NCBI GenBank assembly: GCA_964617565.1
Contig: CAZTYH010000017.1
Location: 1 to 47,362, forward strand
Direction of reading: 5' to 3'
DNA: 47,362 nt
From: JAKJGV01 sp964617565
Lineage (GTDB): Bacteria > Verrucomicrobiota > Kiritimatiellia > CAIQIC01 > JAGNIJ01
The notes below the pieces were generated by a model. It had not been told where the DNA came from. It ran no database searches and saw only the letters and a program-made list of their open reading frames with translations. The position numbers and the translations under genes were made by a program. Shown here in pieces: positions 23,612 through 31,700 of this stretch; position 1 is the stretch's first letter; each line of letters starts with the position of its first letter.

Positions 23612-24802
23612 TCAGATGTCGAGAATGATGTTGGTGGGTGATTTCGAATCCTTGGTATCAAGGTATTGAATGGTCCGATACTCGTTCACGGCGTTCAGCT
23701 TGTGCAGCACACCGGCAAGACTTTCCGCCGCTTCATTCGTCAGCTGGATAATCTCTTCGAGTTCGGGTTTCCCGGCATCCTTGGTGAGCCGTTTGATCAG
23801 CTCCAGGTTCGTCATGATAACGGTGGCGGGCTGTCCGAGATGGTGACACGCAGCTCCTACGCTGGCGAGCATCACGCGTTGCCGCTCAGACTGGCGAAGG
23901 GCTTCCTCGGCCTGCTTGCGATCACTGATATCGTCGAAGGAAAACACCATTCCGACAATTTCGCCATCGGAATCCCTGTTGCAGGCCATGGAAACCTGTG
24001 CGTAGAAATCCTGCCCATCGGCACGCTTGGCCTGCATCTCGCCGCTCCACGACTCCCGCTCCTCCAGAACCTTGCCGACCATCTCGGCCGTGGTCTGGTC
24101 GCTGATCAAAGAGCGGATGTCTTTCCCGATAATATCTTCGGGACGTTCCAACCCCCACATCTGCAGGAATGCCGGGTTGGCATATTCGACCTTGGCGGAC
24201 ACATCCGCAATCGCAATGCCGTTGCCTGCGTTTTGAATTGCGTTGTGCTCCGTTCGCAGCATTTCTTCAGCCTTTTTGCGCAGAGTGACATCCCGTATAA
24301 AGAAACAAAGAAGCATCTGTTCAAACTTCAGCGCGTTTACGGCAATTTCGGCCGGAAAGAAAGTTTGGTCCTTCCTCAAACAATATGCCTGTAAAAGCGC
24401 AAATTTCTCATTTTGTAAATTTTGACAAAGGGTTTTAAGCAGGGAACCATCCGAACCGGAGATAATATCAATGATGGATTGGCCATTAAATTCGGAGTGT
24501 GTGAATTGAAGAAATTCGGAAGCACGGACGTTGCTGTCAATAATATGTCCTTCTATATCCGTGATGATGGCGGCGTCGTAGATGCTTTGAAGCAATTGGC
24601 TGTATTTCGAATCGGCCTGTTCCGCTGCCTTGAGGCGTGCGGTCTTCGGTGTTTGCGGCCTGATGCGCAATCGGGTTGTTTCCGGGACCCGCTGCTGGCC
24701 CTGATCCAGCAGATCGGGCGGAATCTCGATCCTCATCGTTGAAGAGAAGTCACTGCCGCTTGGCATATCCTGCTCCTGCTTTTCTCCAGATTTCTCATCC
24801 AT
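23612..24802 (-). CDS. tandem PAS sensor with phosphoacceptor-like helix but no ATPase domain
   Basis: The product is 396 residues and cytoplasmic. After a charged, probably disordered N-terminus (1-60), PAS 1 spans about 65-180 and PAS 2 about 185-300. PAS 2 ends in GMVFSFDDISDRKQAEE, the usual PAC tail. A helical segment then carries VGAACHHLGQPATVIMTNLE, with His320/His321 in an H-box-like context, and a second helix (ELEEIIQLTNEAAESLAGVL). This mimics a HisKA hairpin, but the frame ends 60 residues later without N, G or F boxes. It may take phosphate from another kinase or act through dimerisation. Confidence 0.82.
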   Translation of the reverse strand: MDEKSGEKQEQDMPSGSDFSSTMRIEIPPDLLDQGQQRVPETTRLRIRPQTPKTARLKAAEQADSKYSQLLQSIYDAAIITDIEGHIIDSNVRASEFLQFTHSEFNGQSIIDIISGSDGSLLKTLCQNLQNEKFALLQAYCLRKDQTFFPAEIAVNALKFEQMLLCFFIRDVTLRKKAEEMLRTEHNAIQNAGNGIAIADVSAKVEYANPAFLQMWGLERPEDIIGKDIRSLISDQTTAEMVGKVLEERESWSGEMQAKRADGQDFYAQVSMACNRDSDGEIVGMVFSFDDISDRKQAEEALRQSERQRVMLASVGAACHHLGQPATVIMTNLELIKRLTKDAGKPELEEIIQLTNEAAESLAGVLHKLNAVNEYRTIQYLDTKDSKSPTNIILDI

Positions 24803-25022
24803 ATCCGCGCCTCATCTCGATAGGCGCAGATGCCGCTTGATCGTTAGTGCATGAATCGTACCAACCTTACGACGCTTGACGAAACAATCGAGCGCGGCTG
24901 CACCCGTTAGCAGGCAGGTCCCCTGAACTGAGAGCCCTCCCACTGATAACCTAGCATTTTACTCTCGACTGGCACAGCAAAAAGTTGCGTTTCGCGGAAT
25001 GAAATGAGAAGGAGGAGAGAAA

Positions 25023-25067
25023 ATGGAGTAATGGAGTGTTGGAGTGATGGAGTGTTGGAGAGGTGAG
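25023..25067 (+). repeat. octamer repeats forming the 5' end of the radical SAM gene
   Basis: About five 8-base units [A/T]TGGAGT[G/A] run from 25023 to 25062. An ideal AAGGAGG (25009-25015) stands 7 bases before ATG 25023, but that frame stops after two codons (TAA 25029-25031). The same frame reopens at GTG 25044 / ATG 25047 as the radical SAM protein. Eight is not a multiple of three, so gain or loss of a unit would shift the frame. Confidence 0.85.
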
Positions 25068-25982
25068 TATTCTGAATGCCGGTTGTGTCCGCGCGATTGC
25101 GGAGTGGATCGGACAGCCGGCGTTGTCGGCGTGTGTGGCGAAAGCGCGGTTTGCCGCATCGCGTCGCATGGGCCCCATTTCGGAGAAGAGCCATCGTTTT
25201 CCGGATCGAAAGGATCGGGCACTATTTTCTTCGCGGGTTGTTCCAGTCATTGTTTCTTCTGTCAGAATTTCCAGATCTCCAACGAGAACATGGGCAGCCG
25301 CGTCACGCCGGAGCAATTGCTTGCGATTGGGCGTGAACTTGTGCGGGCCGGTGTCCACAACATCAACTTCGTGACGCCCGATCACTTCTGGCCTCATGTG
25401 GAGTTTCTCTGCCGCGCGTTGCGCGAGGAAGGGGTGCGCATCCCTTTCCTGTTCAACAGTTGCGGATATCAGCGCGAGGACATGATTGTCCGCTATGCGG
25501 AATGGATGGACATCTTCATGCCCGATTTCAAGTTCGCGGAGCCGGACCTTGCGAAGCGATGCATGGGCGACGAACGCTATCCGGAGCTCGCGCTGGCCGC
25601 GTTGCGTCGCATGGTGGAACTGCGCGGCTTCCTGGATCCGTGGGATCCGACAGGCGCCGAGCCTGCCGCGCGGGGCGTTCTGGTTCGACATCTGATTCTT
25701 CCCGGCGAAGTGGAAAACAGCATTGCTGTGCTGCGGTTGCTGCGCGAAGAGTTCGGGCGCTTGCTGCCGCTTTCCGTGATGAGCCAGTTTCATCCCGTGG
25801 CCGCCTGCCGTGAGCGACATCTGCTGGATCGTCGCATAACCGCAGAAGAACACGAACGAGTCCATGGCGAGGTCGTGGATCTCGGTTTCAAGCATGTCTA
25901 TTTGCAGGCCGTGCCGGAGGCCCCGGAATTTCTGCCTGATTTTTCAAGAAAAGAACCGTTTAAGGGGAACAGAGGGCGATAG
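25047..25982 (+). CDS. PflX-like radical SAM protein (COG1313 type)
   Basis: The product is 311 residues from ATG 25047. An N-terminal cysteine cluster CRLCPRDCGVDR with VCGE is followed by the radical SAM motif CSSHCFFC (CX3CX2C) in FAGCSSHCFFCQN, near residues 63-74. SAM-binding and barrel strands follow (VHNINFVTPDHFW, FNSCGYQRED, MPDFKFAEPDLAKR). This matches the PflX/pyruvate-formate-lyase-activase-like group of unknown substrate. The first six codons are octamer repeat sequence, and the ideal ribosome site serves a two-codon leader upstream, so expression may be unusual. No pyruvate formate-lyase gene is nearby. Confidence 0.88.
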   Translation: MECWRGEYSECRLCPRDCGVDRTAGVVGVCGESAVCRIASHGPHFGEEPSFSGSKGSGTIFFAGCSSHCFFCQNFQISNENMGSRVTPEQLLAIGRELVRAGVHNINFVTPDHFWPHVEFLCRALREEGVRIPFLFNSCGYQREDMIVRYAEWMDIFMPDFKFAEPDLAKRCMGDERYPELALAALRRMVELRGFLDPWDPTGAEPAARGVLVRHLILPGEVENSIAVLRLLREEFGRLLPLSVMSQFHPVAACRERHLLDRRITAEEHERVHGEVVDLGFKHVYLQAVPEAPEFLPDFSRKEPFKGNRGR

Positions 25983-26009
25983 AAAAAAAGCAAACGGGGT
26001 TACCTGTGC

Positions 26010-26237
26010 TCAGCAAGGGAGTTGACGCGCAAAGAACGCAAGAGGCTTCTTGTAAAGTTTTGCAAAAGCAAGAGCTTCGATAAAATCCACCCTGCGCTCG
26101 CCGAGTTCGCATTTGGAAACGTAGCTGTGAGGTTTTTTCAGCTTTCGCGCCACTTGCACTTGTGTCATTCCCGCCTGCTTTCGCGCAAGACGGAGTCGCA
26201 CGAGAAACTCCTGATACGCTGGCGAATATACATTCAT
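26010..26237 (-). CDS. XRE-family helix-turn-helix regulator
   Basis: The product is 75 residues. LRLARKQAGMTQVQVARKLKK followed by PHSYVSKCELGERRVDFIEALAFAK is a clear Cro/C1-type HTH: helix 2 around TQVQVARKL and recognition helix around SYVSKCE. Nothing is fused to it. ATG 26237 has no strong ribosome site. It diverges from the large surface-protein gene at 26316, and the 78-base spacer holds a perfect palindrome fitting a dimeric XRE repressor. It is likely to repress itself or the surface-protein gene, or both. The frame continues upstream but reads as non-protein-like sequence. Confidence 0.9.
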   Translation of the reverse strand: MNVYSPAYQEFLVRLRLARKQAGMTQVQVARKLKKPHSYVSKCELGERRVDFIEALAFAKLYKKPLAFFARQLPC

Positions 26238-26250
26238 CGGCAATGCATGC

Positions 26251-26296
26251 TTGACCCAGAATAAGCGGCATGAGACAATTTCCCCAAGTTGGGGAA
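26251..26296 (+). promoter_or_regulatory. promoter with overlapping palindromic operator
   Basis: TTGACC (26251-26256, 5 of 6 consensus) and GACAAT (26274-26279, 4 of 6) are 17 bases apart. The predicted start point falls near 26286, inside the perfect palindrome TTCCCCAAGTTGGGGAA (26280-26296). A repressor there would block the surface-protein gene. The XRE gene is the obvious candidate. Confidence 0.6.
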
Positions 26297-26315
26297 TTCT
26301 TTTGCGGAGGGGTGA

Positions 26316-29300
26316 ATGGTAGAGCGACTTCGTCGTTTGATGGGGCGTACCGAAATCCGAATCCTGGTTCTGCTGGTGTGTTGTATTCTTCTGGCCGGGC
26401 TGGCCGTTTCCATTGCGCAATGGACGAGAGCAGCTTTCCGCTTCGAATTGCCGACGGTTTCTTCCTGGGACGAATTGGTGATGGAATATCTGCAGTTTCG
26501 GGACAGCGCGTTCCCCTTGGTTGTACCCGATGAATGCCTGCCGCTCGGACAATTGGAAGCAGCGCTTGACCGGTACACGCTTGGGGAACTGGAGCGGCAA
26601 CCGGGCTGGTATTGGAACTTCGACGGCGGGACGCTTGTCTTCGATGCGGACAGTGAACTGGCGAGGCAGTTGGGGGAGTGCGCGGTGATTGTCGTATATG
26701 AGGATATGGAAAACGGGGAGATTCTGATTTTGCGGGTACCGGAGAAGGAGGGCGAGGCTTACCGGGAAGAGATTGTGTATCGCGCTCCGGAGTGGAGGGA
26801 AGCGGAGAAGGGCGAAGACCTTGAAAGATATCTGTGGCGGGAGCTGTCGAAACGGCGGATCGCGTGGCAGGTAACGCTGAAGACGAGAAAGCTTGCGGAA
26901 GAGGAATTGGCCGCCGCCGAGCTTGAAGCGCTGTCAAGGGAGCCGGAAGAAGGCGAAGGGGGCGTGTTGCTTCGGTTCGGGGAGGAATGGACGAATATCT
27001 GGCTGTCCGTCCAAGGCCCGAACAACGGCCTGACCAATGTGGTGATCGGAATCCACGTGCCGGACGGGTTTACGAATCGGGTGGATATCTTCACCATCAC
27101 GAATCTGCTTTCGTTCCCATGGGAACTGGTCGCAACGATCCCCATGGACGACACGACGAACAGCGTATACTGGGCAGACCCTCTGTATGATGAGTTCGAG
27201 ACGTGTTCCTACACAGCCGGGAACGCGGACGTGGACAGTGACGGCGACGGACTGCCGGACGCGCATGAGCGGTTCCTGTACGGCACCGATCCGCACAACT
27301 GGGATACGGACGGGGATGGAGCATCGGACGGCGATGAGATTGCGGCGGGTACCGATCCTTTGAACAATCCCGGCGACTCGGACGGCGACGGGCTGAGCGA
27401 CGATCTGGAAATCGTGCTGGGAACCGATCCGTACTCGGCCGATACGGATGGGGATTGGGTTGGAGACGGATACGAAATGGAATGGGGGTTCAATCCTTTG
27501 GACCCGACCAATAAGCCTTCCTTAATGATGAGCGCGGGCGACGGGGGCACCCACACGCGTTCGACAAATGTCACCATAGCCTTTCCCGGACTGGTGGCCG
27601 AGCACATCATCATTGGCGAGACCGCCGATCTAACGAATGGCGTGCTGTATACGTTCTCTCAGCAAATTGAATATGGGCTGCAAAGCGAAATCAACGGCGT
27701 ACGAACACTCTATGCGCGGTTGTATCGCGACACAGTTGTCCAGAGTCCTTTGATTAACGGATCCATCATTTTTGATAATGTCGCTCCAACCATCAACAAC
27801 CTTTCGCCGACCAACGGAGCGAGCACCGATAAGCGCTGGATTATGGTTTCCGGCGTGGCAACCGACGCGTACAGCGCGGTCCAGGTGTTTATTGATGGTC
27901 AGTGGGCGGATGGCGTATCTTCAGAGGGTTTGTTTCAGTATGACCGTTACATGTTGAGTTCCGGAACGAATGCCATTGTGATCACGGCAAGGGATATGGC
28001 CGGTAACATTGCCACCCAGCAGCTTGACGTGGTGCAGGACACGAGCGGAGACACGACGCCTCCGTCCATTGCATTGATTATGCCAAGAGATTTCGAGGTG
28101 GACGGCGGCGTTACGAATTGGCTGGACCAGACCACATTCGGGACAAACGAGGTCCTGTATGTTCAGGGTGTGACCGACGATGAAACAGCCGATGTGCGAC
28201 TAATGGTTCATGCCGAAGGACAGACAAACGGCCCCTCTCCAGCGGTTGTGGTGGGCACGCAAGTCTGGGGTTCTGTTCAGCTCTTTCCGGGCACCAATCT
28301 TCTTGAAGCCTTGGCTTCGGATGCGGCGGGCAATACCGCGACGAGCACATGGGTAGTGATCCGCGACACGAATTTCTTCTTTGAGATCACAAGCCCGGTG
28401 GCGTACCAGCAGATGAACAGCCCTTCCGTGACGGTTTACGGAGTTGCTTCTCCGGCTTTCCTGGCGGCCACGATTACGGTGAACGGGGTCGAGACAGCCA
28501 TCACGAATCAGGGAACGCATGTCAGCTTCGCGACACTCTCCCCCGTGCCGCTCAATGTAGGCCGCACCGAAATCGGCGCTTTGGCAATGTTGGATGGCCG
28601 CAGTTACTACGCCGACCCGCAGGTATATGGTTATGAAGTGCTTACAATGGACTCGATACTGCATTACAGGTTCGACTTACGCTGGTCGCCAATATATTTA
28701 GATGAATGTGGAATCGTTGGTTACGATACTTGGGTGGCAACAGCGACTTATACGAAGGCATGGCTTGCGGAAGATAGATCGCTGATAAAGCACGATGAAT
28801 GGGAAGACGTATACTGTGGAGTATATTGCAACACGGACTGCGATTATTGGAGCACGGCAACGGTCACGCACACCACCAGCGATATATGCCCTTGGCCTGT
28901 ACGATTTGGCGGAGAAGAAAAGGATTTTGACTTTATCGAAAAAGCTTGGGATTGGCAAGAACGCGTCTGGCATTCGATGGATTGTTGGATGGATGAACAT
29001 TGGGGGCATGACGGAACCCTTCGCTTCATCAAGCGCTGGCCAACACAGGAAACTCAAATGGTTCTCTTCCATTTCGATTACATTGACTATCGTCGAGCGC
29101 CAGGAGTGCCATTCGATCCTTCGCAGATCACCTATCGAGGACAAACCGGTTTCTGGTACAATGGCAAGACGACGTTCCTTGTGCCGCTTCGGACGGAAGT
29201 TGAGCACACGATCAAGGCCGCCGATTTCGCATGGCCCTCGTATGTTTATTTTACGTCCTACCCAGGCTATCCCACCCACACAACCGTCGAGCAAGGCCGC

Positions 29301-30239
29301 CTGCTTCAAATTGGGCAGTTTGGGAATACCGTCCTCAAAGTTCAGCTTGAATCCGACAAGGCGATGAACTCGCCGAAGGAGTTCAAGTTCGACAAGACGA
29401 CGGTCGAGTCGCCGTGCGGGAAGAAACCCGAAAACGCCGAAGCGCTGACCGTCTACTTCTACCAAGCGTTCAACTACATCACGAGACAGGTTCAGGACTT
29501 CGACGTGGCCCTGAAGTTAGTGCCTGAAGATCTCCCCGGCGTTCAGTGGACGAAGGTGAGCGGACCGGCGTCTGGCACGCTGCTCGACGACGATCAGGCT
29601 TGGGCAACGTTCCGAAACCCGACGAAGGGCGGCGTGTACCTGTTCGACGCGACGCTCGACGGCAAGACGACCCGGTCGCAGCTTTGGCTGCCTACTGCCG
29701 GTCCGGAGATTGGGTCTTGGTTGGAGACGGAAATTGCCCACCTTGCCACATTCGCTGCCGACTACCTGAGCAATGCTGGGATTAGCCGAAGGACTTTCCT
29801 TGTGGGCAAACTCTGGCGGGCGCTCGACTTCGGCCCGATGGCTGCAGGCGCGGACTGGATTGGGACTTTTACGAGTCCGTCTTCACCGTGCGGCGGTCCT
29901 CCACTCGCTGGCGGTGATGCAGAGCGACACACCATCTTCGGCATAGTCGTTGAGCGACACAAACTCTCCAACCTGCTCGTCGCGTATGCGGGCCGAGCTA
30001 TCACAGGGTGGGCAGAGGACACGCTCATGGACAAGTTCAACGACTACGGGACGCCGGACGATGTGCATGCCATCGCCTCGTATTTGGCAGGGTTTGACAT
30101 CTTCAGCGGGACGTCGGTCCAAGACAGTATCGAAGCACACGGATACGACATGCAGGCTCCCGGCTGGTCGACGAGGGAATGGCCGAGTGAAGAGAGTCCG
30201 ACAGGTGGCGGCATCAATCGTCCGTCGGCATTCAATTGA
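26316..30239 (+). CDS. large anchored surface protein with TSP3-type calcium repeats
   Basis: The product is 1307 residues. GGAGG at 26306-26310 precedes ATG 26316 by 5 bases. A membrane helix at about 15-37 acts as signal anchor. Residues about 37-300 are an N-terminal region with no family I recognise. About 304-403 holds tandem Asp-rich repeats (DSDGDGLPDAHE, DTDGDGASDGDE, DSDGDGLSDDLE, each with GTDP), the thrombospondin type 3-like calcium motif. About 404-780 consists of Ig-like or bacterial adhesion strands. About 790-1100 is rich in Trp and Cys. The last 200 residues (LWLPTAGPEIGSWLETE onward, ending near REWPSEE) form a separate module. G+C falls to 83/180 at 28681-28860. It probably heads the transcript with the two small genes that follow. 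Confidence 0.85.
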   Translation: MVERLRRLMGRTEIRILVLLVCCILLAGLAVSIAQWTRAAFRFELPTVSSWDELVMEYLQFRDSAFPLVVPDECLPLGQLEAALDRYTLGELERQPGWYWNFDGGTLVFDADSELARQLGECAVIVVYEDMENGEILILRVPEKEGEAYREEIVYRAPEWREAEKGEDLERYLWRELSKRRIAWQVTLKTRKLAEEELAAAELEALSREPEEGEGGVLLRFGEEWTNIWLSVQGPNNGLTNVVIGIHVPDGFTNRVDIFTITNLLSFPWELVATIPMDDTTNSVYWADPLYDEFETCSYTAGNADVDSDGDGLPDAHERFLYGTDPHNWDTDGDGASDGDEIAAGTDPLNNPGDSDGDGLSDDLEIVLGTDPYSADTDGDWVGDGYEMEWGFNPLDPTNKPSLMMSAGDGGTHTRSTNVTIAFPGLVAEHIIIGETADLTNGVLYTFSQQIEYGLQSEINGVRTLYARLYRDTVVQSPLINGSIIFDNVAPTINNLSPTNGASTDKRWIMVSGVATDAYSAVQVFIDGQWADGVSSEGLFQYDRYMLSSGTNAIVITARDMAGNIATQQLDVVQDTSGDTTPPSIALIMPRDFEVDGGVTNWLDQTTFGTNEVLYVQGVTDDETADVRLMVHAEGQTNGPSPAVVVGTQVWGSVQLFPGTNLLEALASDAAGNTATSTWVVIRDTNFFFEITSPVAYQQMNSPSVTVYGVASPAFLAATITVNGVETAITNQGTHVSFATLSPVPLNVGRTEIGALAMLDGRSYYADPQVYGYEVLTMDSILHYRFDLRWSPIYLDECGIVGYDTWVATATYTKAWLAEDRSLIKHDEWEDVYCGVYCNTDCDYWSTATVTHTTSDICPWPVRFGGEEKDFDFIEKAWDWQERVWHSMDCWMDEHWGHDGTLRFIKRWPTQETQMVLFHFDYIDYRRAPGVPFDPSQITYRGQTGFWYNGKTTFLVPLRTEVEHTIKAADFAWPSYVYFTSYPGYPTHTTVEQGRLLQIGQFGNTVLKVQLESDKAMNSPKEFKFDKTTVESPCGKKPENAEALTVYFYQAFNYITRQVQDFDVALKLVPEDLPGVQWTKVSGPASGTLLDDDQAWATFRNPTKGGVYLFDATLDGKTTRSQLWLPTAGPEIGSWLETEIAHLATFAADYLSNAGISRRTFLVGKLWRALDFGPMAAGADWIGTFTSPSSPCGGPPLAGGDAERHTIFGIVVERHKLSNLLVAYAGRAITGWAEDTLMDKFNDYGTPDDVHAIASYLAGFDIFSGTSVQDSIEAHGYDMQAPGWSTREWPSEESPTGGGINRPSAFN

Positions 30240-30253
30240 AAGGAGAAAAGAAC

Positions 30254-30745
30254 ATGAGCAAGCGTAACCGCTTGATCGTTGGGTTCCTCGTTCTTCTGTC
30301 TGCAATGGGTTCTACCATCAGCTCTGCGGGTGAGGTTCAGGTCTTCGTGGACAGCCTCAACACCAACTGGTGCGCGACGAACAACGCGGGGTTCAAAGAA
30401 ACGTTCAACGCCCGCCTGGCGGCTCATTCCAATGACCTGGCAGCGTTGGTTGTGAAGGCGGACTTCTACACGTCGATCGAACTCAACCTCTCGGCCGCGC
30501 AAGCGCTGGTGCCGGTGATGGAGTCGACCATGAGCGGCCTGAACTGGTCGGGTGACAAAGAAGCGGAGGCCGTCTGCAAGGAGATGATTCGATCCTTGGA
30601 GTCTCCAGCGGAGGCGGAATCCGCCGGGTATCTCCTCGGCCTCTCCAGCAATCAGGTTGAACAACTCCATGCGGAACATCCTTCCGCGCATCCTCTGTCG
30701 GACTTCCTTCTGCGGCTAGGAACAGTCCAGTACGGGGCGCCCTGA
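30254..30745 (+). CDS. small exported protein, partner of the large surface protein
   Basis: The product is 163 residues. ATG 30254 follows AGGAG (30241-30245) by 8 bases, and the previous stop is at 30237-30239. A signal peptide (LIVGFLVLLSAMGSTISSA, cleavage near SSA/GE) is followed by a mostly helical domain (FNARLAAHSNDLAALVVKADFYTSIEL). I do not recognise a family. Its 14-base spacing before the surface-protein end and the shared strand suggest co-expression. It could be a periplasmic chaperone or an immunity-type partner; neither is shown by the sequence. Confidence 0.75.
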   Translation: MSKRNRLIVGFLVLLSAMGSTISSAGEVQVFVDSLNTNWCATNNAGFKETFNARLAAHSNDLAALVVKADFYTSIELNLSAAQALVPVMESTMSGLNWSGDKEAEAVCKEMIRSLESPAEAESAGYLLGLSSNQVEQLHAEHPSAHPLSDFLLRLGTVQYGAP

Positions 30746-30759
30746 AAGGCATTTCCGAA

Positions 30760-31140
30760 ATGGAACTCCTGGTCGCAGCACTGATCATCTTCGTTTGCAT
30801 CGCAGCCTTTGTTCTGCTTCTTGTGAAAGGTCCCGCTCTGGCCAGGGTCGCGGTAACCGTTGTTGTCATCCTTGGCGTGATCAAAGTCACGTCGGTGTGG
30901 TCCGCCACCAGAGAGCGACACACAATTTGGAGCAGATCGGTGAGGCCCCTCGGCGACATATTGAGAACCGCCCAATACCATATTCGACAACGTCAGGCAG
31001 AGAAGGCCGACACCATCATCTCCCACTTGAACGAGGGCGGGCTTCTCTTCGGGACGTTCTTCGGCACAACGAATTATCCGTCATATGAGGCGCTGGAGGT
31101 GCCGCTGAAACAAGGGAGCGGCACCGTCGGTAGTCAGTAA
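30760..31140 (+). CDS. small membrane protein, third gene of the cassette
   Basis: The product is 126 residues. Hydrophobic segments at about 3-23 and 28-47 suggest two membrane helices with a short loop, followed by a basic, soluble tail (RQRQAEKADTIISHLNEGGLLFG). The ribosome site is weak (GAAAGG). It starts 14 bases after the preceding gene. No family is recognised. The two small genes and the surface protein form a compact three-gene unit. Confidence 0.65.
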   Translation: MELLVAALIIFVCIAAFVLLLVKGPALARVAVTVVVILGVIKVTSVWSATRERHTIWSRSVRPLGDILRTAQYHIRQRQAEKADTIISHLNEGGLLFGTFFGTTNYPSYEALEVPLKQGSGTVGSQ

Positions 31141-31396
31141 CGGTCTGAACGAGGCCCTACCCAGCACCCGCCGCGCCGCCGGAGGCGGCACGTCGGCTGC
31201 TACCGCCCGGGTCGGGCGGATGGGGCGGGCGGATGGGGGTCGCGTCTCCAGATTCAAGAATTGAGCCAATCAATCTCCCGTCGATCAGCCCCAACCCTAA
31301 AACATACGCAGTGCGAAGCGGGAAGGGTTGCTGCACCCTGGCCCGGGATTCATGCTGAAGGTTCACTCTGAAGCGCGACGCGCCGGGATCAATAAC

Positions 31397-31487
31397 CAAT
31401 CCATTTCGTTTGGATTGACGTATCAAGGGTTTTGCCCCTTGCTGACTTGTCTGCCTTTGGCAGAATTGCCCGACCCTTTCAGGGTCG
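31397..31487. repeat. four consecutive small hairpins
   Basis: CAATCCA/TGGATTG (31397-31417), CAAGGG/CCCTTG (31424-31441), TCTGCC-ttt-GGCAGA (31450-31464) and CGACCCT-ttc-AGGGTCG (31471-31487) follow one another within 91 bases. Loops of three T/C bases recall the hairpins at 4292-4374. The cluster has no coding function that I can see. Confidence 0.65.
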
Positions 31488-31632
31488 TGATCGAAGTGTC
31501 TTGAGAACACATAGCTGACCGCAAAACAAGAAAATGGGACGTTCTCAATGTCCGGAAAAAATGAAAGGCGGCGAGCCTGCGTCACAACGACAAGGGGATG
31601 GCCAACTCACTCACCCGCAGGGATATCGCTTG

Positions 31633-31660
31633 GCTCCGCTCGGGATGACGGAGCTTTTTC
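31633..31660 (+). terminator. possible intrinsic terminator
   Basis: GCTCCG (31633-31638) pairs with CGGAGC (31649-31654) across a 10-base loop, and TTTTT follows at 31655-31659 on the plus strand. It could end transcription arriving from the surface-protein cassette 490 bases upstream. The stem is only 6 bp. Confidence 0.45.
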
Positions 31661-31700
31661 TCGTGCCACGAAACTTCTGGGACACAACAATCGGCGCTGA

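Larger units (their letters stand above)
31141..31700. other. 560-bp stretch with no supported gene
   Basis: No frame here looks like protein: the longest (31157-31585, minus) is Arg/Pro/Gln-rich with no hydrophobic pattern or ribosome site. The stretch holds a cluster of four small hairpins (31397-31487), a GC-rich inverted repeat near 31203, a possible terminator (31633-31660) and, at 31545-31560, a sequence partly like the twin palindromes upstream of dapA. The stretch may be a dispersed repeat unit. Confidence 0.6.

Noticed and set aside
25023..25067. Octamer repeats considered as a CRISPR array
   Set aside because: Units are 8 bases with no spacers, and no cas genes are present.
29924..30925. 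Shared 12-base string AGAGCGACACAC in the surface-protein 3' end and the third small gene
   Set aside because: Too short to infer homology, and the proteins share only a few residues (ERHTI).
31157..31585. 142-residue open frame on the minus strand
   Set aside because: No ribosome site, Arg/Pro/Gln-rich composition and overlap with several hairpins suggest noncoding repeat sequence.
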